Origin: a virus
Reading direction: 5' to 3' (one strand)
DNA length: 64,000 bases
IMG/VR virus record: IMGVR_UViG_3300045950_000297
Location: 1-64,000 of that record
Part shown: piece after piece, positions 29,508-39,197 of the stretch
How the letters are laid out: each line of letters starts with the position of its first letter
Position numbering within the stretch: position 1 is the stretch's first letter
Made by a program: the position numbers and the translations under genes
Notes under the pieces: model-generated
What the model was told of the DNA's origin: nothing
Databases searched by the model: none
Seen by the model: only the letters and a program-made list of their open reading frames with translations

Positions 29508-30743
29508 ATGTCTACCACACTTGATGCCGGTACCCTGCTGTACGGTGGCCTGCCACAGGCCCAGCGGATGTACTACCGCTCTGTACTCTTGGATGTGTTG
29601 CGTGCTGAGACCATCTTCGCCGGCCTGGCTGCCGTCAAGGAAGACTTCGCTGCGGCGAATACCAAGGTCATGACCTTTTCAAGGGCGTTTGACCTGCATC
29701 CTGCCATCGGCACCTTACCCGAGGCAGTCCCGTTCGTGGAGGGTGCCTACCTGGATAGCGCCCAGAAGGTGTTCAGCATCAACGAGCATGGCAATACTAT
29801 CAAGACCAACTCGCTCCAGACGATCACATCGTTCTGGGACCCCTCATTCGAGAGCATTGTGCGCGAGAAGCTGGCCCGCAATATGGTCGAGTCGGTGGAG
29901 ATTCTGGCCCGCAATGCGCTGCTCACGTCAGGGAACCTGCACCTTCCGGCCGGGGTTGCCCAACGTGGGGACATCTCCAGCACCGATATCTACAGCCCCG
30001 ACTACGGTGACCTGAGTCGGACCGCGCTGCAGAGTCGGAATGCGGTGGGGTTGAACGGCGGTGTTACCCCGCTGGCGGTCATTCACCCGCGTGTGTCGCG
30101 TGATATCCGCAAGGCGGCCGGCAGCGACTGGGTTGAGGTCAAGAAGTATGCCGACCCCGCCTCGGTGGTGCGGGGCGAGGTGGGCATGTTCGATGGTGTC
30201 CGCTACATCTTGAACAACTTTGCCCGTCTGCCCAACGCCGGGGAGATCGTCGTCCAATCAACTCTGAGCGCCCCTACGGTCAAGGGTCAGGGCGGTCCGG
30301 ACAGTGACGAGAAGTCGCCGCCCCTCTTGACCTACGTCCCGGTGACCAGCACGACCGGCTTTGTGGCAGGGATGGAAGTCTCCATCCACAAGGCGTCGCT
30401 GGGAACCATGGTGCTTGAGACCGACGAGGAGGCTGAGCATCGGGTCATCGCGACGGTCGAGAGCGGCAAGTTGTACTTCACAGAACCGCTGTTGGTCGCT
30501 CACGCTGCAGGGGCCTACGTCACAGAGGCCCGCGACCTGTATGCGGCCGTGATGGTCGGCGGCCCCGGCCTGGCCATGGGTGTGGCCATGTATCCTGAGC
30601 TGCGCTTGCCGCCCATCGTCGACGACTTCATGCGCATCCAGCGCCTCAGCTGGTACGGCATCTTCGACTTCTTCCTGATCGAGGACGCCTACACCGAGGT
30701 GTGGGTGACCGCTGCGTCTACGGCCAACCATGGGAATGTGTAA
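29508..30743 (+). CDS. Major capsid protein (N4-gp56-like, HK97 fold), 411 aa
   Basis: The N-terminal region (LPQAQRMYYRSVLLDVLRAE, FAGLAAVKEDFAAANTKVMT) and the helix-rich spine (SFWDPSFESIVREKLARNMV) fit the N4-gp56 branch of HK97-fold capsids. The C-terminal half holds an inserted beta domain (about 260-330, VPVTSTTGFVAGMEVSIHKA) before the final strand (AMYPELRLPPIVDDFMRIQR). Strong ribosome site (GAGGAG). Follows its own hairpin. Confidence 0.88.
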   Translation: MSTTLDAGTLLYGGLPQAQRMYYRSVLLDVLRAETIFAGLAAVKEDFAAANTKVMTFSRAFDLHPAIGTLPEAVPFVEGAYLDSAQKVFSINEHGNTIKTNSLQTITSFWDPSFESIVREKLARNMVESVEILARNALLTSGNLHLPAGVAQRGDISSTDIYSPDYGDLSRTALQSRNAVGLNGGVTPLAVIHPRVSRDIRKAAGSDWVEVKKYADPASVVRGEVGMFDGVRYILNNFARLPNAGEIVVQSTLSAPTVKGQGGPDSDEKSPPLLTYVPVTSTTGFVAGMEVSIHKASLGTMVLETDEEAEHRVIATVESGKLYFTEPLLVAHAAGAYVTEARDLYAAVMVGGPGLAMGVAMYPELRLPPIVDDFMRIQRLSWYGIFDFFLIEDAYTEVWVTAASTANHGNV

Positions 30744-31351
30744 TGACCACCGTGGCTGAGTTTGTCACCAAGACGAGGAACTTTCTCAAGGACCAGCGTC
30801 AGGTTACCGATGAGGAGATAATCGTCTTCCTGGGAGATGCGATAGCGGACTACAGCTATCATTTTCCCAGGGGGAAGGTGGCAACCGTCACGCCAACGGG
30901 GGGGGTGATCGCATTGCCGGCCGATTCGGTGCAAGACATCGTGGATGGCATCGAGGTGGACGGGACTCTCTGGAGCGAGTATACACCCGAACCGGGGAAG
31001 GCCCTGCCCACTTCCGGAAACTGCTGGTACCGGTACGGCGACAGCATCAAGCTGGCCGCCGTACCGGCCGGTGCGGTCAATCTGCACTACCGGGCGATGT
31101 ATCCGATTCCTGTGTCGGCCGGTGAGGAGATCGAGGTACCCAGGGTTGATGACGAGCTGCTGGTCATCTACGCTGCTGCCAAGTTTCACCAGAAGATCGG
31201 GACCGTCACTGCCAAGCTGGACCGCTTCAGGGAGAAGGGCGAGCGGGACGAAAACCCGCTGATCTTTATGCACGATGTTCTGATACGCCAATATGAGCAA
31301 AAGGTCGCCGACCGAAAACGTCGTGGGGCTGTGCGTCTGCGGAGGATATGA
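30743..31351 (+). CDS. Head-tail connector / adaptor protein, 202 aa
   Basis: MTTVAEFVTKTRNFLKDQRQ…VTDEEIIVFLGDAIADYSYH has the helical N-terminus of gp6-like head completion adaptors, which bind the portal. Then come beta strands and a charged helical tail. TAATG overlap with the capsid gene. Confidence 0.7.
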   Translation: MTTVAEFVTKTRNFLKDQRQVTDEEIIVFLGDAIADYSYHFPRGKVATVTPTGGVIALPADSVQDIVDGIEVDGTLWSEYTPEPGKALPTSGNCWYRYGDSIKLAAVPAGAVNLHYRAMYPIPVSAGEEIEVPRVDDELLVIYAAAKFHQKIGTVTAKLDRFREKGERDENPLIFMHDVLIRQYEQKVADRKRRGAVRLRRI

Positions 31352-31884
31352 TGGACATCGGCACACTGATCTGTAACGCCCTGGTGGAGACGATCATAGC
31401 GGCGTGCCAGACACCATACTCGGACAACCCCGGGGACAGCAACTACGATGCCGCCCGGGTCAAGCTGGTCAAGAAGGGGATGTTCCAGGATGACCCCACT
31501 GAGAACACCCCAATCGTATGTGTCGAGCGCAACAACCGCAGCGAGTCGTGGTACGACGAGCGCATGCGGCCTGAGATGGGGGTCACGGTTGGCCGGAATG
31601 CGTTGGAGCAATGGTACCGGCGTTTCACGGTCACCATCAACGTCTGGCCAGCCGGGAAGCTGCAAGATGCGGCAGAGAGCATCAACTCGACGGTTGTCGG
31701 CCGTGTCAAGCGAGCGGTCACCGATGCGGACGTGTCCACGTTGGCGGATGAGTTCGGGGAGCGCGTCACGGTGGGTATCAACCCCATCACGATGCAAAAC
31801 ACCCGGGAGATGGGTGGCCCGGATGATGAGTATGCCTGGCAGACCGTCCTGTTTCTAGAATATCAAACGGAGTACGTCCCATAG
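31348..31884 (+). CDS. Head-tail joining / tail-terminator-like protein, 178 aa
   Basis: An alpha/beta protein with helix ALVETIIAACQT, strands TPIVCVERNN and RRFTVTINVWPA, and a C-terminal strand WQTVLFLEYQTEYVP, as in tail-terminator/completion proteins that cap the tail tube. Position between adaptor and tail tube supports this; sequence match is weak. Confidence 0.6.
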   Translation: MMDIGTLICNALVETIIAACQTPYSDNPGDSNYDAARVKLVKKGMFQDDPTENTPIVCVERNNRSESWYDERMRPEMGVTVGRNALEQWYRRFTVTINVWPAGKLQDAAESINSTVVGRVKRAVTDADVSTLADEFGERVTVGINPITMQNTREMGGPDDEYAWQTVLFLEYQTEYVP

Positions 31885-31893
31885 GAGGGGAAC

Positions 31894-33360
31894 ATGTCTA
31901 TCCCGGCCTTGTCTTCAATGTTCGGGTTTGCGCGCCAGACGGGGAAGGGGTCAGCCAGAGACCCTGACATCGACTCGGCGTTGTTCAAGTGGATGCGCAC
32001 CAGCACACTGATCGGCGGGCCTGTTCCGCGAGCGATCACCCTGCCCCAGGAGATGGGCGGGAGCATGCTCCCCGGGGGGATGGAGAAGCTGGGCGTGAAC
32101 GGTGCCTTCGGGGGCGAGTTCATCCCCCGGCCAACCGTCATCGGCGAAGTCCTGTATGGCCTGATCGGACAGTGTACGTCGGTGCCCATCAGCGACGACA
32201 TCGATGACATCTGCGATGCCACGGCGGCGTCGGACAACGATGTGCTTGCCACGGCGGGCAAGTTGCTGGCCACCGCCTATGATACCACACCGGGTGCCGC
32301 CACCACGATTCCGGGCGCGCCTCACCTGGTGTTGGCCTTCACACGTGTGGCCACCAGCGGCAACAAGGCTGTGACCATTTCTGGCAAGAACGAGGCCGGC
32401 CAGACCATCTCGGGTGGTGAGGCAGTGACTATTGTTGGCGGCCCCGGGGCGGGTGTCAGCTATGCGCGCACAACCAACCGGTTCTCGGAGGTCTCGGCGG
32501 TCGCGTGGCCAGCCCGCACCACCGATGGCGACAAGGTGACGATTGGCCCATGGTCGGGCTATCAGCACACCTTCACCCTGCCGTCCGACCCGGCCAACAT
32601 TCCGTACTACACGGCGGTACGCCGTGTAGCGGGTACGGCTGACGGTTTCTGGGAGACGGTGACCGACTGCCGGTTCGAGTCACTGTCGCTGATGCAGGAT
32701 GCCCTGGCGGTGTTGAACGGCAACTTCTCGATGAATGGCATCATCCCAACCCAGTACAACGTAACTGGAGGGGTGGATGATCTGAATGCGGTTGCCAATG
32801 CCGATGCGGGGCCATCATTTGTGGCCCCCAAGGGTGGGTTCAGGCTGGACTCGACCTACAAGAGCGACCACTACAACCCGGCAGTGGGCAAGGGCATCGC
32901 GGTACGCTCCCTGTCCATCCAGTTGGCGGCGGTGCAGGATGTGGGTCGCGAGTTCATCATCGGGTCCTACTATCCGGCCGACGTGGATGTGATCGGTCGC
33001 ATCGTCGGCATCGCAGCCACCCTGCTGGTGACCAGCAAGGAGTTGTACAACAAGTTGCAGTATAACCCATCGTGGTCGAGCGGGAATGCGACCTGGCTGC
33101 CGATCGCCTACCAGGTACTGGGGAACGGCTTCGAGACTATGTTCCGCACCGGTCAGACGATTCCCGGTGGAGATGACGGGAATGGCAACGGGTCACCCTA
33201 TATCCTGGCCATCACCGGTGCCAAGATCGAGTGGACGGTGGGCAGCATAGCATTGCGGTCGAACGACCTGGTGCAAATGCAGGTGACCGGTGTCGTGTCG
33301 CAACCCACATCGGGCGCCCCGCTGACCGTGACCCTGGTCAATGGTACCGCATCATACTAA
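31894..33360 (+). CDS. Major tail tube protein, 488 aa
   Basis: The location just before the tail chaperones and the beta-rich composition identify the tail tube subunit. The N-terminal and C-terminal parts (SMFGFARQTGKGSARDPDID; LLVTSKELYNKLQYNPSWSS) belong to the tube fold. An inserted Ig-like region at about 135-190 (HLVLAFTRVATSGNKAVTIS, GGPGAGVSYARTTNRFSEVS) would decorate the tube. Confidence 0.75.
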   Translation: MSIPALSSMFGFARQTGKGSARDPDIDSALFKWMRTSTLIGGPVPRAITLPQEMGGSMLPGGMEKLGVNGAFGGEFIPRPTVIGEVLYGLIGQCTSVPISDDIDDICDATAASDNDVLATAGKLLATAYDTTPGAATTIPGAPHLVLAFTRVATSGNKAVTISGKNEAGQTISGGEAVTIVGGPGAGVSYARTTNRFSEVSAVAWPARTTDGDKVTIGPWSGYQHTFTLPSDPANIPYYTAVRRVAGTADGFWETVTDCRFESLSLMQDALAVLNGNFSMNGIIPTQYNVTGGVDDLNAVANADAGPSFVAPKGGFRLDSTYKSDHYNPAVGKGIAVRSLSIQLAAVQDVGREFIIGSYYPADVDVIGRIVGIAATLLVTSKELYNKLQYNPSWSSGNATWLPIAYQVLGNGFETMFRTGQTIPGGDDGNGNGSPYILAITGAKIEWTVGSIALRSNDLVQMQVTGVVSQPTSGAPLTVTLVNGTASY

Positions 33361-33369
33361 GGAGGCGAT

Positions 33370-33747
33370 ATGCTGAAAGTCAAGTCAATGTCATTCGAGG
33401 ACAAGCGGTTTGTCCTCAAGGAGTCCGACCCAAGCGGGGAGACCTACGTGGTCGTCAGGCATGCGCGGCTAAACGACGAGGCGCGGCGCTATGCGATGAT
33501 TGCTCCAGCCGAGGGAGAGGAGATCATGGTCACCCAGGTGGCTATGATCGAGATGTACCTGACCCTGGTCGAGTGCAACATTCTCGACGAGAACGACGAA
33601 CCGCTACTGGTAGCGGGGCTGTCTTTCCCGGAGTTCGAGGAGCGCGTCACCAAGTTGTGGGCATTCATGCCGAATGCCGTCTGGGAAATCCAGAAGTATG
33701 TGCATGAGGCCAATCCGCAGTGGAGCGCGGCGGAGGGAAACGGCTAG
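33370..33747 (+). CDS. Tail assembly chaperone, short form (gpG-like), 125 aa
   Basis: The gene between tail tube and tape measure makes a chaperone that coats the tape measure. Sequence: MLKVKSMSFEDKRFVLKESD…EFEERVTKLWAFMPNAVWEI. It ends shortly after the slippery heptamer GGGAAAC (33735-33741), where a -1 shift would yield the longer gpGT form (about 201 residues). Contains a 14/15 palindrome at 33580 (ILDEN). Confidence 0.8.
   Translation: MLKVKSMSFEDKRFVLKESDPSGETYVVVRHARLNDEARRYAMIAPAEGEEIMVTQVAMIEMYLTLVECNILDENDEPLLVAGLSFPEFEERVTKLWAFMPNAVWEIQKYVHEANPQWSAAEGNG
33580..33594. promoter_or_regulatory. Dispersed 15-bp palindrome, 14/15
   Basis: ATTCTCGACGAGAAC inside the tail chaperone gene. 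Confidence 0.55.
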
Positions 33748-33974
33748 AACTCCTCGAAGTCGAGTTAATGGAACTACTCGATGCTGAGGAGATGGGCAGC
33801 GACACCCCGTTGCCATACATCTGGAAGGTGTATCGACTCTGGAAGCGCTGGGGGATCTCCCCGGTTGAGCTCCTGAAGTGGCCATCAGCATTGGTAGACA
33901 GCATGCTGGTGTGTGAGGTGGTCGATCACAAACGCAAACCGATCCCCCTGATGGATGGCGCCTCCACATCCTGA
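33720..33974 (+). CDS. Tail chaperone frameshift extension (gpT part)
   Basis: This frame, in the -1 register, continues from the slippery site as RLELLEVELMELLDAEEMGS…KWPSALVDSM. Its own ATG at 33720 lacks a ribosome site, so it is read mainly as the gpGT fusion made by programmed frameshifting. The extension's Trp/Leu-rich helices would contact tail tube subunits. Confidence 0.8.
   Translation: MERGGGKRLELLEVELMELLDAEEMGSDTPLPYIWKVYRLWKRWGISPVELLKWPSALVDSMLVCEVVDHKRKPIPLMDGASTS
33735..33741 (+). other. Programmed -1 ribosomal frameshift site
   Basis: G-GGA-AAC in the zero frame, a classic X-XXY-YYZ heptamer, two codons before the TAG of the short form. Confidence 0.85.
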
Positions 33975-33993
33975 CGGGGGATTTATTCCGGCC

Positions 33994-36900
33994 ATGAGCT
34001 TCAGACAACAGCTTCGTCAGAAGTACTCACGCATACTGACACAAGCTCGGGCGCAGCGGCCGGAAGCTTTTCAGCCTATCACCCTGCCGCCGGGTGAAAA
34101 ATGGCCGTGGGCCTCGCTGGCTGGCCTGCACCCGGAATACCTGTGGATGCAGGCGGCCCAGGAACTCAAGCCGACCGCTTTCATCGCCGGTAAAATCTTC
34201 GAGAGCTACGTTGCGCGCGAGCTGCAGGCCGCCAAGGTGCCCGGGTTAGTCAGCCTGGGCTTGTTCGGCGGCGAGCAGGGCGTCCCCGGCAGCATCCCCG
34301 ACTGGATTCAACACACCGAATCTACCCCCATCCTGGGTGAGTTTGTGCTGCATGCTGGCCCCTTGGAGAGCATGAATGAGGGGCTGCAGCGGCACTTGCG
34401 CGGCCAGCTCAGCGCGTATGCCATGTTCTACCAGATGGCATTCGGCCAGCGTCCAGCGTTGGCCTATCACACCCTGCCCACCCAGCTGGAGGGGCGAGAC
34501 GTCAACGCGCTGATCGCCGAGGCCACGGCATTGATCGAGGCCGACATCAACTCGCCGCGCGCCCATGAGATTCTGAAGACCCTGGCAGTCAGGATGGCAG
34601 CCGACATTGCGGCTGGAAAGTATACTCCCCTCCCCGGTAATATGGTGGTCACCCACGAACAGCTGGCCGCCGATCAGCGGCGGGTGTGGGGTGAGCTCAA
34701 GTACGCTGGCGAACGCAGTCGGTCGGTGGTGGGGCATCTGGTGCGCCAGATCACCCAGGGGCAGATGTTTACCCCCGGGGGGTACCAGCGATTGCAAGCC
34801 TGGCTGGGCAGCAAGTTGCCCGAGGGCGTCGGCGTGCGCAGTCTGGAGGGCAGCCGCATCCTGGCACGGGAGCTGTTCAGCCAGGCCCAGGTGGGGGCGA
34901 CGGGCTTCATTCCACTGACACTGAATGAAGTTGCCGCCAAAGTAGCCAAGGACTTCATGCTGACCTCCGAAGAGCAGGAGGCATATCTCAAGCGGTTTGG
35001 CATCACCGAACAGGACCCCAAGCGACGGTTGGAGCAGTTCCATGCCCGGTTGAAGGCGCATCTGGCGCCTGGTTATGACGAGGCCCTGCTGAGGATGCAG
35101 GGCACTGAGGAGGACGATGAACTTCTCGCCCCCTTGGCGTTGTCCATCTATTCACGCTATCAACGCGGGGTTCAGTGGGAGTTGTCACACCGCGTGATGC
35201 CAGAGACGGCCGAGAGGTGGCAGAAGTTGTACGCCACAGACCCGGAGGGGGCCGCTCAAGCGTTACCTGGTCAGGGCTACTTCTGGACCGCACGCGGCAA
35301 TGTCGTCCCGCTGTACGACTTCTTCACATCGCTGGCTTACGGCAAGGGGCCGGGCGGGACAATTATCGGGGAGCTCGGGAAGTCCAAGGAGAGCAAGCGC
35401 TTCAAGGCCCAGTACCGCGGGCTGACCGCAACCGTGGTGCCCGGGCACATGGTAGAGGGGCGCTTCCAACCATTGGAGCTCATCGAGTCCGAGCTCAGGA
35501 TGACCCCCGACGAGTTCGGTGACGTATCCGGCTATCGTGGCCGGATGCTGCTGACTCAGGAGGAGTTGTACGGCCCCGGGTCGGGTGCGCTCAATCTGAA
35601 GTGGGCATCCGCCTTTGCCCAGCGCGGGATGGAGGTCTTCGAGGGGCCAGCGGGGGTCTCTCCGACCTATGCGGTAGGGACGGTCATCCCGGCGGGGACA
35701 CGCTTCGAGTGGACGCCGGGCGGGAAACGGGGGGACAGCGGCGAATACGACCTGGAGATCCTGGAGTACATCGACGCTTCAGAGGTGGTCGAGGTCGAAA
35801 CGCAAACCGGGGTCATGCAGGAGTTTGTGCCGCGCACGGCGGTGCTGTACAACCGGGTCCTGCGCATGGACAAGGGGCGCACCTCGTCGGCGATGGTCCA
35901 CTTCAAGGGCACCTCCGGCAAGGAGATGGCCAACCCGATCAAAGAGGCATTCCTGCCGACCACCCTGGGCGGGCGGCCGCTCGACTTCGCCGGCACTGCC
36001 CAAATGAAGCCGACCATGGCGGCATTGATGTGGGGCATCGCGGCGGAATACGATCGCTTCAAGTCGCTGTACCCCCACCTAACCGGGAAGCCGTGGAACG
36101 AGGTGGTCGGGGAGCTGTTCCGGGATGAGACGACGATCAAGAAGACCTTCGAGGACTTCTACAAACCCTATGAGGTCGATTTCATCGTGCCACGGATGGT
36201 GCACATGTCGGTGGTGCCATTCGTGGGCGAGCACTTCAATGTGGTGCGACCGGAGGGGCGGAAGTGGTACGACCGGATTGATCCCAAGCAGCTGGTGCCA
36301 CAGGGGGCCAATTGGATACCCATGTCGGAGGACCTGCGTGCCAGGTGCAGGGCGTACCCTCATCCCACCCTGGACTGGCGTGATCCCGCTCAAGATCGAG
36401 GCCAGTTGGCGGGCTTGGCCGATTTCCTGTTCCGCCATCCCGAAGCCGGGCGTGATCAGGCGTTGATGTATACCCGTCACCATGGCTGGTTGATGCCCCA
36501 GGTGATCAACATGGGCATCGACTTCGGCGCCGAGGCGCTCAATCAGCAGTGGATCAACTGGGCCGAGATGTGGCATCGGGCGCCGCACATGGTCATGACG
36601 GCGATCGAGTCGAGCAGGTTCTCGCGCTTCCAGGCGGAGCAAGTCCGCCAGGCAGGCATGTTGAATGCGGGCTATGCACTGACTCCCGAGCGCGTGGCCA
36701 CCCTGTCGATGGGGCAGATGCGCCATCTATATCAGCAAGCTGTCTCCAATATCCCAGCTGGGCAAGAGTCGTTGCTCAACCGGGAGCGCGAGTTGATGAA
36801 ACTCCTGCGCGAGCAACCTGGCTTGCAGAACCGGCTGCTGCGATTGGAGATTGAAGAAGGCAAGTATCTCTACGCTCCATCGTTGCAGACAATCGAGGCG

Positions 36901-39195
36901 ATGGCTTACGAGGCCCCCTCGGGCGAGCTGCTGAGCAAGATTGCCGGGGGGCTGCACGACGTGTTCAGTCAGGTCAGCAACCTGGCCTACCGGCGAGAGG
37001 GCAAGACCGGGGTGGAGCGCCTGCGCGATCTGGTCAATGAGCTATCACTGTCCAAGGGCATCTTCAGGAAGTCGTTCTCGGCGGACATGCCCTTCGCGCG
37101 TGGCAATATGGCTGCGCTGGCACTGGGGTTGGGGCCGGGGCAGATTCGCGATCCCGACATGCCGAATGACATGGTGGTCATGGTCTCGCGCAATCCGGGC
37201 AATCCGCTCTCAGAGGACCCGCGTTTTGCGACTCGGAATGTGCGTGACTCCTTGTTGGAGTGGACCAACGATGTGGTGGCCATCAATGCTTACAATGTCT
37301 GGATTGGCAATGGCGATAACGACGGCGACACCTGGTATCTGCGCGGTAATCCGTATGCCTTCATTGTCAGCGGCAACCGCATCACCAAGAAGATGCCGGG
37401 TGGATGGTTCAAGTGGGTCGAGAAGCCCAAGGATGGGCCATTGGCTGATCTGGGCAGCGGTATTTGGACCCCGATGGTAGATGACCAGGGCAATGTGATC
37501 TACACCCAAGCTACCGATGCCGATGTCGTCAAGGGGGCAGAGATCGCATCTCGCATCGGGGGGTCCGGCAGTCCTTTTGAGGACTTCATCGGGCAGGCGC
37601 GGGACCGCGATGAGGCCGACCGGATGATGTTGGATGCGCTGGGGAAGATTCGGGCGACACCGATACGAGATGCAGTCAAGGAAATGTCGGCGCGGTCGAT
37701 GCACCAGAAACAGATCGGCATCTACTACAACCCCTGGTTCGTGCAGCTACCAGCTGCGGCCATGGCGCTCAGCGAGGCACCTGAGATTGTCAAGGCGTTG
37801 TTGAATCCCATTGCAAAGGGTTTCTATCAAGCCTACGGCAAGGCCCAGGGGCCGGCGGCAGTCAAGGGGCCGATGACTGACATCACCGCCATGTTTTCAT
37901 GGACACCGGTGGTCAAAGAGAAGGACCCCCTAACTGGGAAGACCGGCCTGGTTGCCCAGCACTTGTTTGCTCGTCCCTTCATCGGACCGGACGAACCCCA
38001 GCGAGAGGTAGACTTCAGAGAAGGCAAGGGCATCTTGCATGGGCTGGTGGACTACATAGCCAAGTTTGCCGGCGCCGTCCGTGAGTTCCAGCCCGACGAC
38101 ATGCTCAAGAGTGTCATCCAGAGGGGGGTATTGTGGACGGCCGAGGAGCGGGCCAGGCTGATCGCCCCGGTGGGTGACGAGGAGCGGCTGCGTCTGGCCA
38201 CGCAGGCCATGGAAACCGGAGATGCTGCGCAACTCCGCAGCGTCTATCCGTCTCTCGCGGCATTTGCCCGGTCGCCGGTCGGGTTGACGGTTCTGGGGGG
38301 GGCCATCGAGCGCGGGTTCCGCTATGGGTTTGGCATCCGCGACAGCGACCTGCTGGATGAGTACAAAGCCAGGCTGGCCCACCTGGGGGACCTCAGGGCT
38401 GGTCAGCTGCTTGACTTTGCGGAACAGGACTTCGCGGAACGTGCCCTGCGGGGCGAACCGGTAAACTGGGCTGAGCTGTATGGTCTCAGAGAACAGATCG
38501 TTACCATGTTGCCCGAGCGGCCACGCACCGCGTCGCAACTGGTGCGCGACATCGGCAGTTTCAGGCTGAGCGGACAATGGGATCCCAAACAACAGGCCGC
38601 CCGGTGGATGGCCAGGAATGTCTTCCTGGATGAAATGACGCCCGAAGAGGTTATGACGACCTACAACCTCTACAATGAGCAGGTGGCATCCACCTTCGGG
38701 GCGGCCAAGGTGCGCAAGTATGGTGTCCCCAGCCAGGCGGAGGCGGTCAGATATGAACAGGCGGTCAAACGTTACATGGCGGGTGTGGGCATTCCCGTCG
38801 AGAATCTCAAGACGCCTGAGGATGCATTGTTTCCGGGAGGGGTTGCAGCCAGTCGGGGCGTTGTTGTGGGGGTGGGTGATCTGTGGGCGGCCAGGACGTA
38901 TCTGGAGCAATTGCGCGAGCAGATCACCGGCGAGCGTCTCCGCGCCGATCGGTATGTGCCCTACGCAATCCCGCGGGCGTATGGCGAGGTCGAGGTACCG
39001 CATGGGGTAGTCCCAACGCTGGCAAACCTTGCCGAACAGGCTGGTCTCGACTTGTACATCGGCGAGGTGCGTTATGCTGGTGGACCGATGACAGTGTATG
39101 GGATGCCCCGAGATATCCCGTCCTTCACTCCCTCCAGCATGCTGGAGGATTTCATCGAACCGGATTTCGGTCCTGACTTCTACGAAGGAGATTGA
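33994..39195 (+). CDS. Putative two-barrel (double-psi) RNA polymerase, likely virion-borne, 1733 aa
   Basis: Residues about 1061-1115 read VVMVSRNP (RNP 1066-1068), then NDVVAINAYNVWIGNGDNDGDTWY. D1108-x-D1110-G-D1112 matches the metal-binding DxDGD of multisubunit beta', YonO, crAss-like gp66 and QDE-1-type polymerases, whose second barrel also begins …RNP. Upstream, 638-664 (FKGTSGKEMANP…LGGRPLDFAG, Lys638/Lys643) resembles the beta-type barrel with its lysines. Downstream, HQKQIGIYYNPWF (about 1230) resembles the IG-x-x-x-N segment after the active site. The barrel order is correct. It lies between tail chaperones and tape measure, so packaging in the virion is inferred. Alternative: an unknown tail protein. 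Confidence 0.6.
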   Translation: MSFRQQLRQKYSRILTQARAQRPEAFQPITLPPGEKWPWASLAGLHPEYLWMQAAQELKPTAFIAGKIFESYVARELQAAKVPGLVSLGLFGGEQGVPGSIPDWIQHTESTPILGEFVLHAGPLESMNEGLQRHLRGQLSAYAMFYQMAFGQRPALAYHTLPTQLEGRDVNALIAEATALIEADINSPRAHEILKTLAVRMAADIAAGKYTPLPGNMVVTHEQLAADQRRVWGELKYAGERSRSVVGHLVRQITQGQMFTPGGYQRLQAWLGSKLPEGVGVRSLEGSRILARELFSQAQVGATGFIPLTLNEVAAKVAKDFMLTSEEQEAYLKRFGITEQDPKRRLEQFHARLKAHLAPGYDEALLRMQGTEEDDELLAPLALSIYSRYQRGVQWELSHRVMPETAERWQKLYATDPEGAAQALPGQGYFWTARGNVVPLYDFFTSLAYGKGPGGTIIGELGKSKESKRFKAQYRGLTATVVPGHMVEGRFQPLELIESELRMTPDEFGDVSGYRGRMLLTQEELYGPGSGALNLKWASAFAQRGMEVFEGPAGVSPTYAVGTVIPAGTRFEWTPGGKRGDSGEYDLEILEYIDASEVVEVETQTGVMQEFVPRTAVLYNRVLRMDKGRTSSAMVHFKGTSGKEMANPIKEAFLPTTLGGRPLDFAGTAQMKPTMAALMWGIAAEYDRFKSLYPHLTGKPWNEVVGELFRDETTIKKTFEDFYKPYEVDFIVPRMVHMSVVPFVGEHFNVVRPEGRKWYDRIDPKQLVPQGANWIPMSEDLRARCRAYPHPTLDWRDPAQDRGQLAGLADFLFRHPEAGRDQALMYTRHHGWLMPQVINMGIDFGAEALNQQWINWAEMWHRAPHMVMTAIESSRFSRFQAEQVRQAGMLNAGYALTPERVATLSMGQMRHLYQQAVSNIPAGQESLLNRERELMKLLREQPGLQNRLLRLEIEEGKYLYAPSLQTIEAMAYEAPSGELLSKIAGGLHDVFSQVSNLAYRREGKTGVERLRDLVNELSLSKGIFRKSFSADMPFARGNMAALALGLGPGQIRDPDMPNDMVVMVSRNPGNPLSEDPRFATRNVRDSLLEWTNDVVAINAYNVWIGNGDNDGDTWYLRGNPYAFIVSGNRITKKMPGGWFKWVEKPKDGPLADLGSGIWTPMVDDQGNVIYTQATDADVVKGAEIASRIGGSGSPFEDFIGQARDRDEADRMMLDALGKIRATPIRDAVKEMSARSMHQKQIGIYYNPWFVQLPAAAMALSEAPEIVKALLNPIAKGFYQAYGKAQGPAAVKGPMTDITAMFSWTPVVKEKDPLTGKTGLVAQHLFARPFIGPDEPQREVDFREGKGILHGLVDYIAKFAGAVREFQPDDMLKSVIQRGVLWTAEERARLIAPVGDEERLRLATQAMETGDAAQLRSVYPSLAAFARSPVGLTVLGGAIERGFRYGFGIRDSDLLDEYKARLAHLGDLRAGQLLDFAEQDFAERALRGEPVNWAELYGLREQIVTMLPERPRTASQLVRDIGSFRLSGQWDPKQQAARWMARNVFLDEMTPEEVMTTYNLYNEQVASTFGAAKVRKYGVPSQAEAVRYEQAVKRYMAGVGIPVENLKTPEDALFPGGVAASRGVVVGVGDLWAARTYLEQLREQITGERLRADRYVPYAIPRAYGEVEVPHGVVPTLANLAEQAGLDLYIGEVRYAGGPMTVYGMPRDIPSFTPSSMLEDFIEPDFGPDFYEGD

Positions 39196-39197
39196 CC

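Noticed and set aside
38791-38805. ATTCCCGTCGAGAAT, and GTTCTCGTCGGGAAG at 42794, as further palindrome copies
   Set aside because: Two or three mismatches, within the range expected from Val-Glu-Asn-type codons. They were left out of the count.
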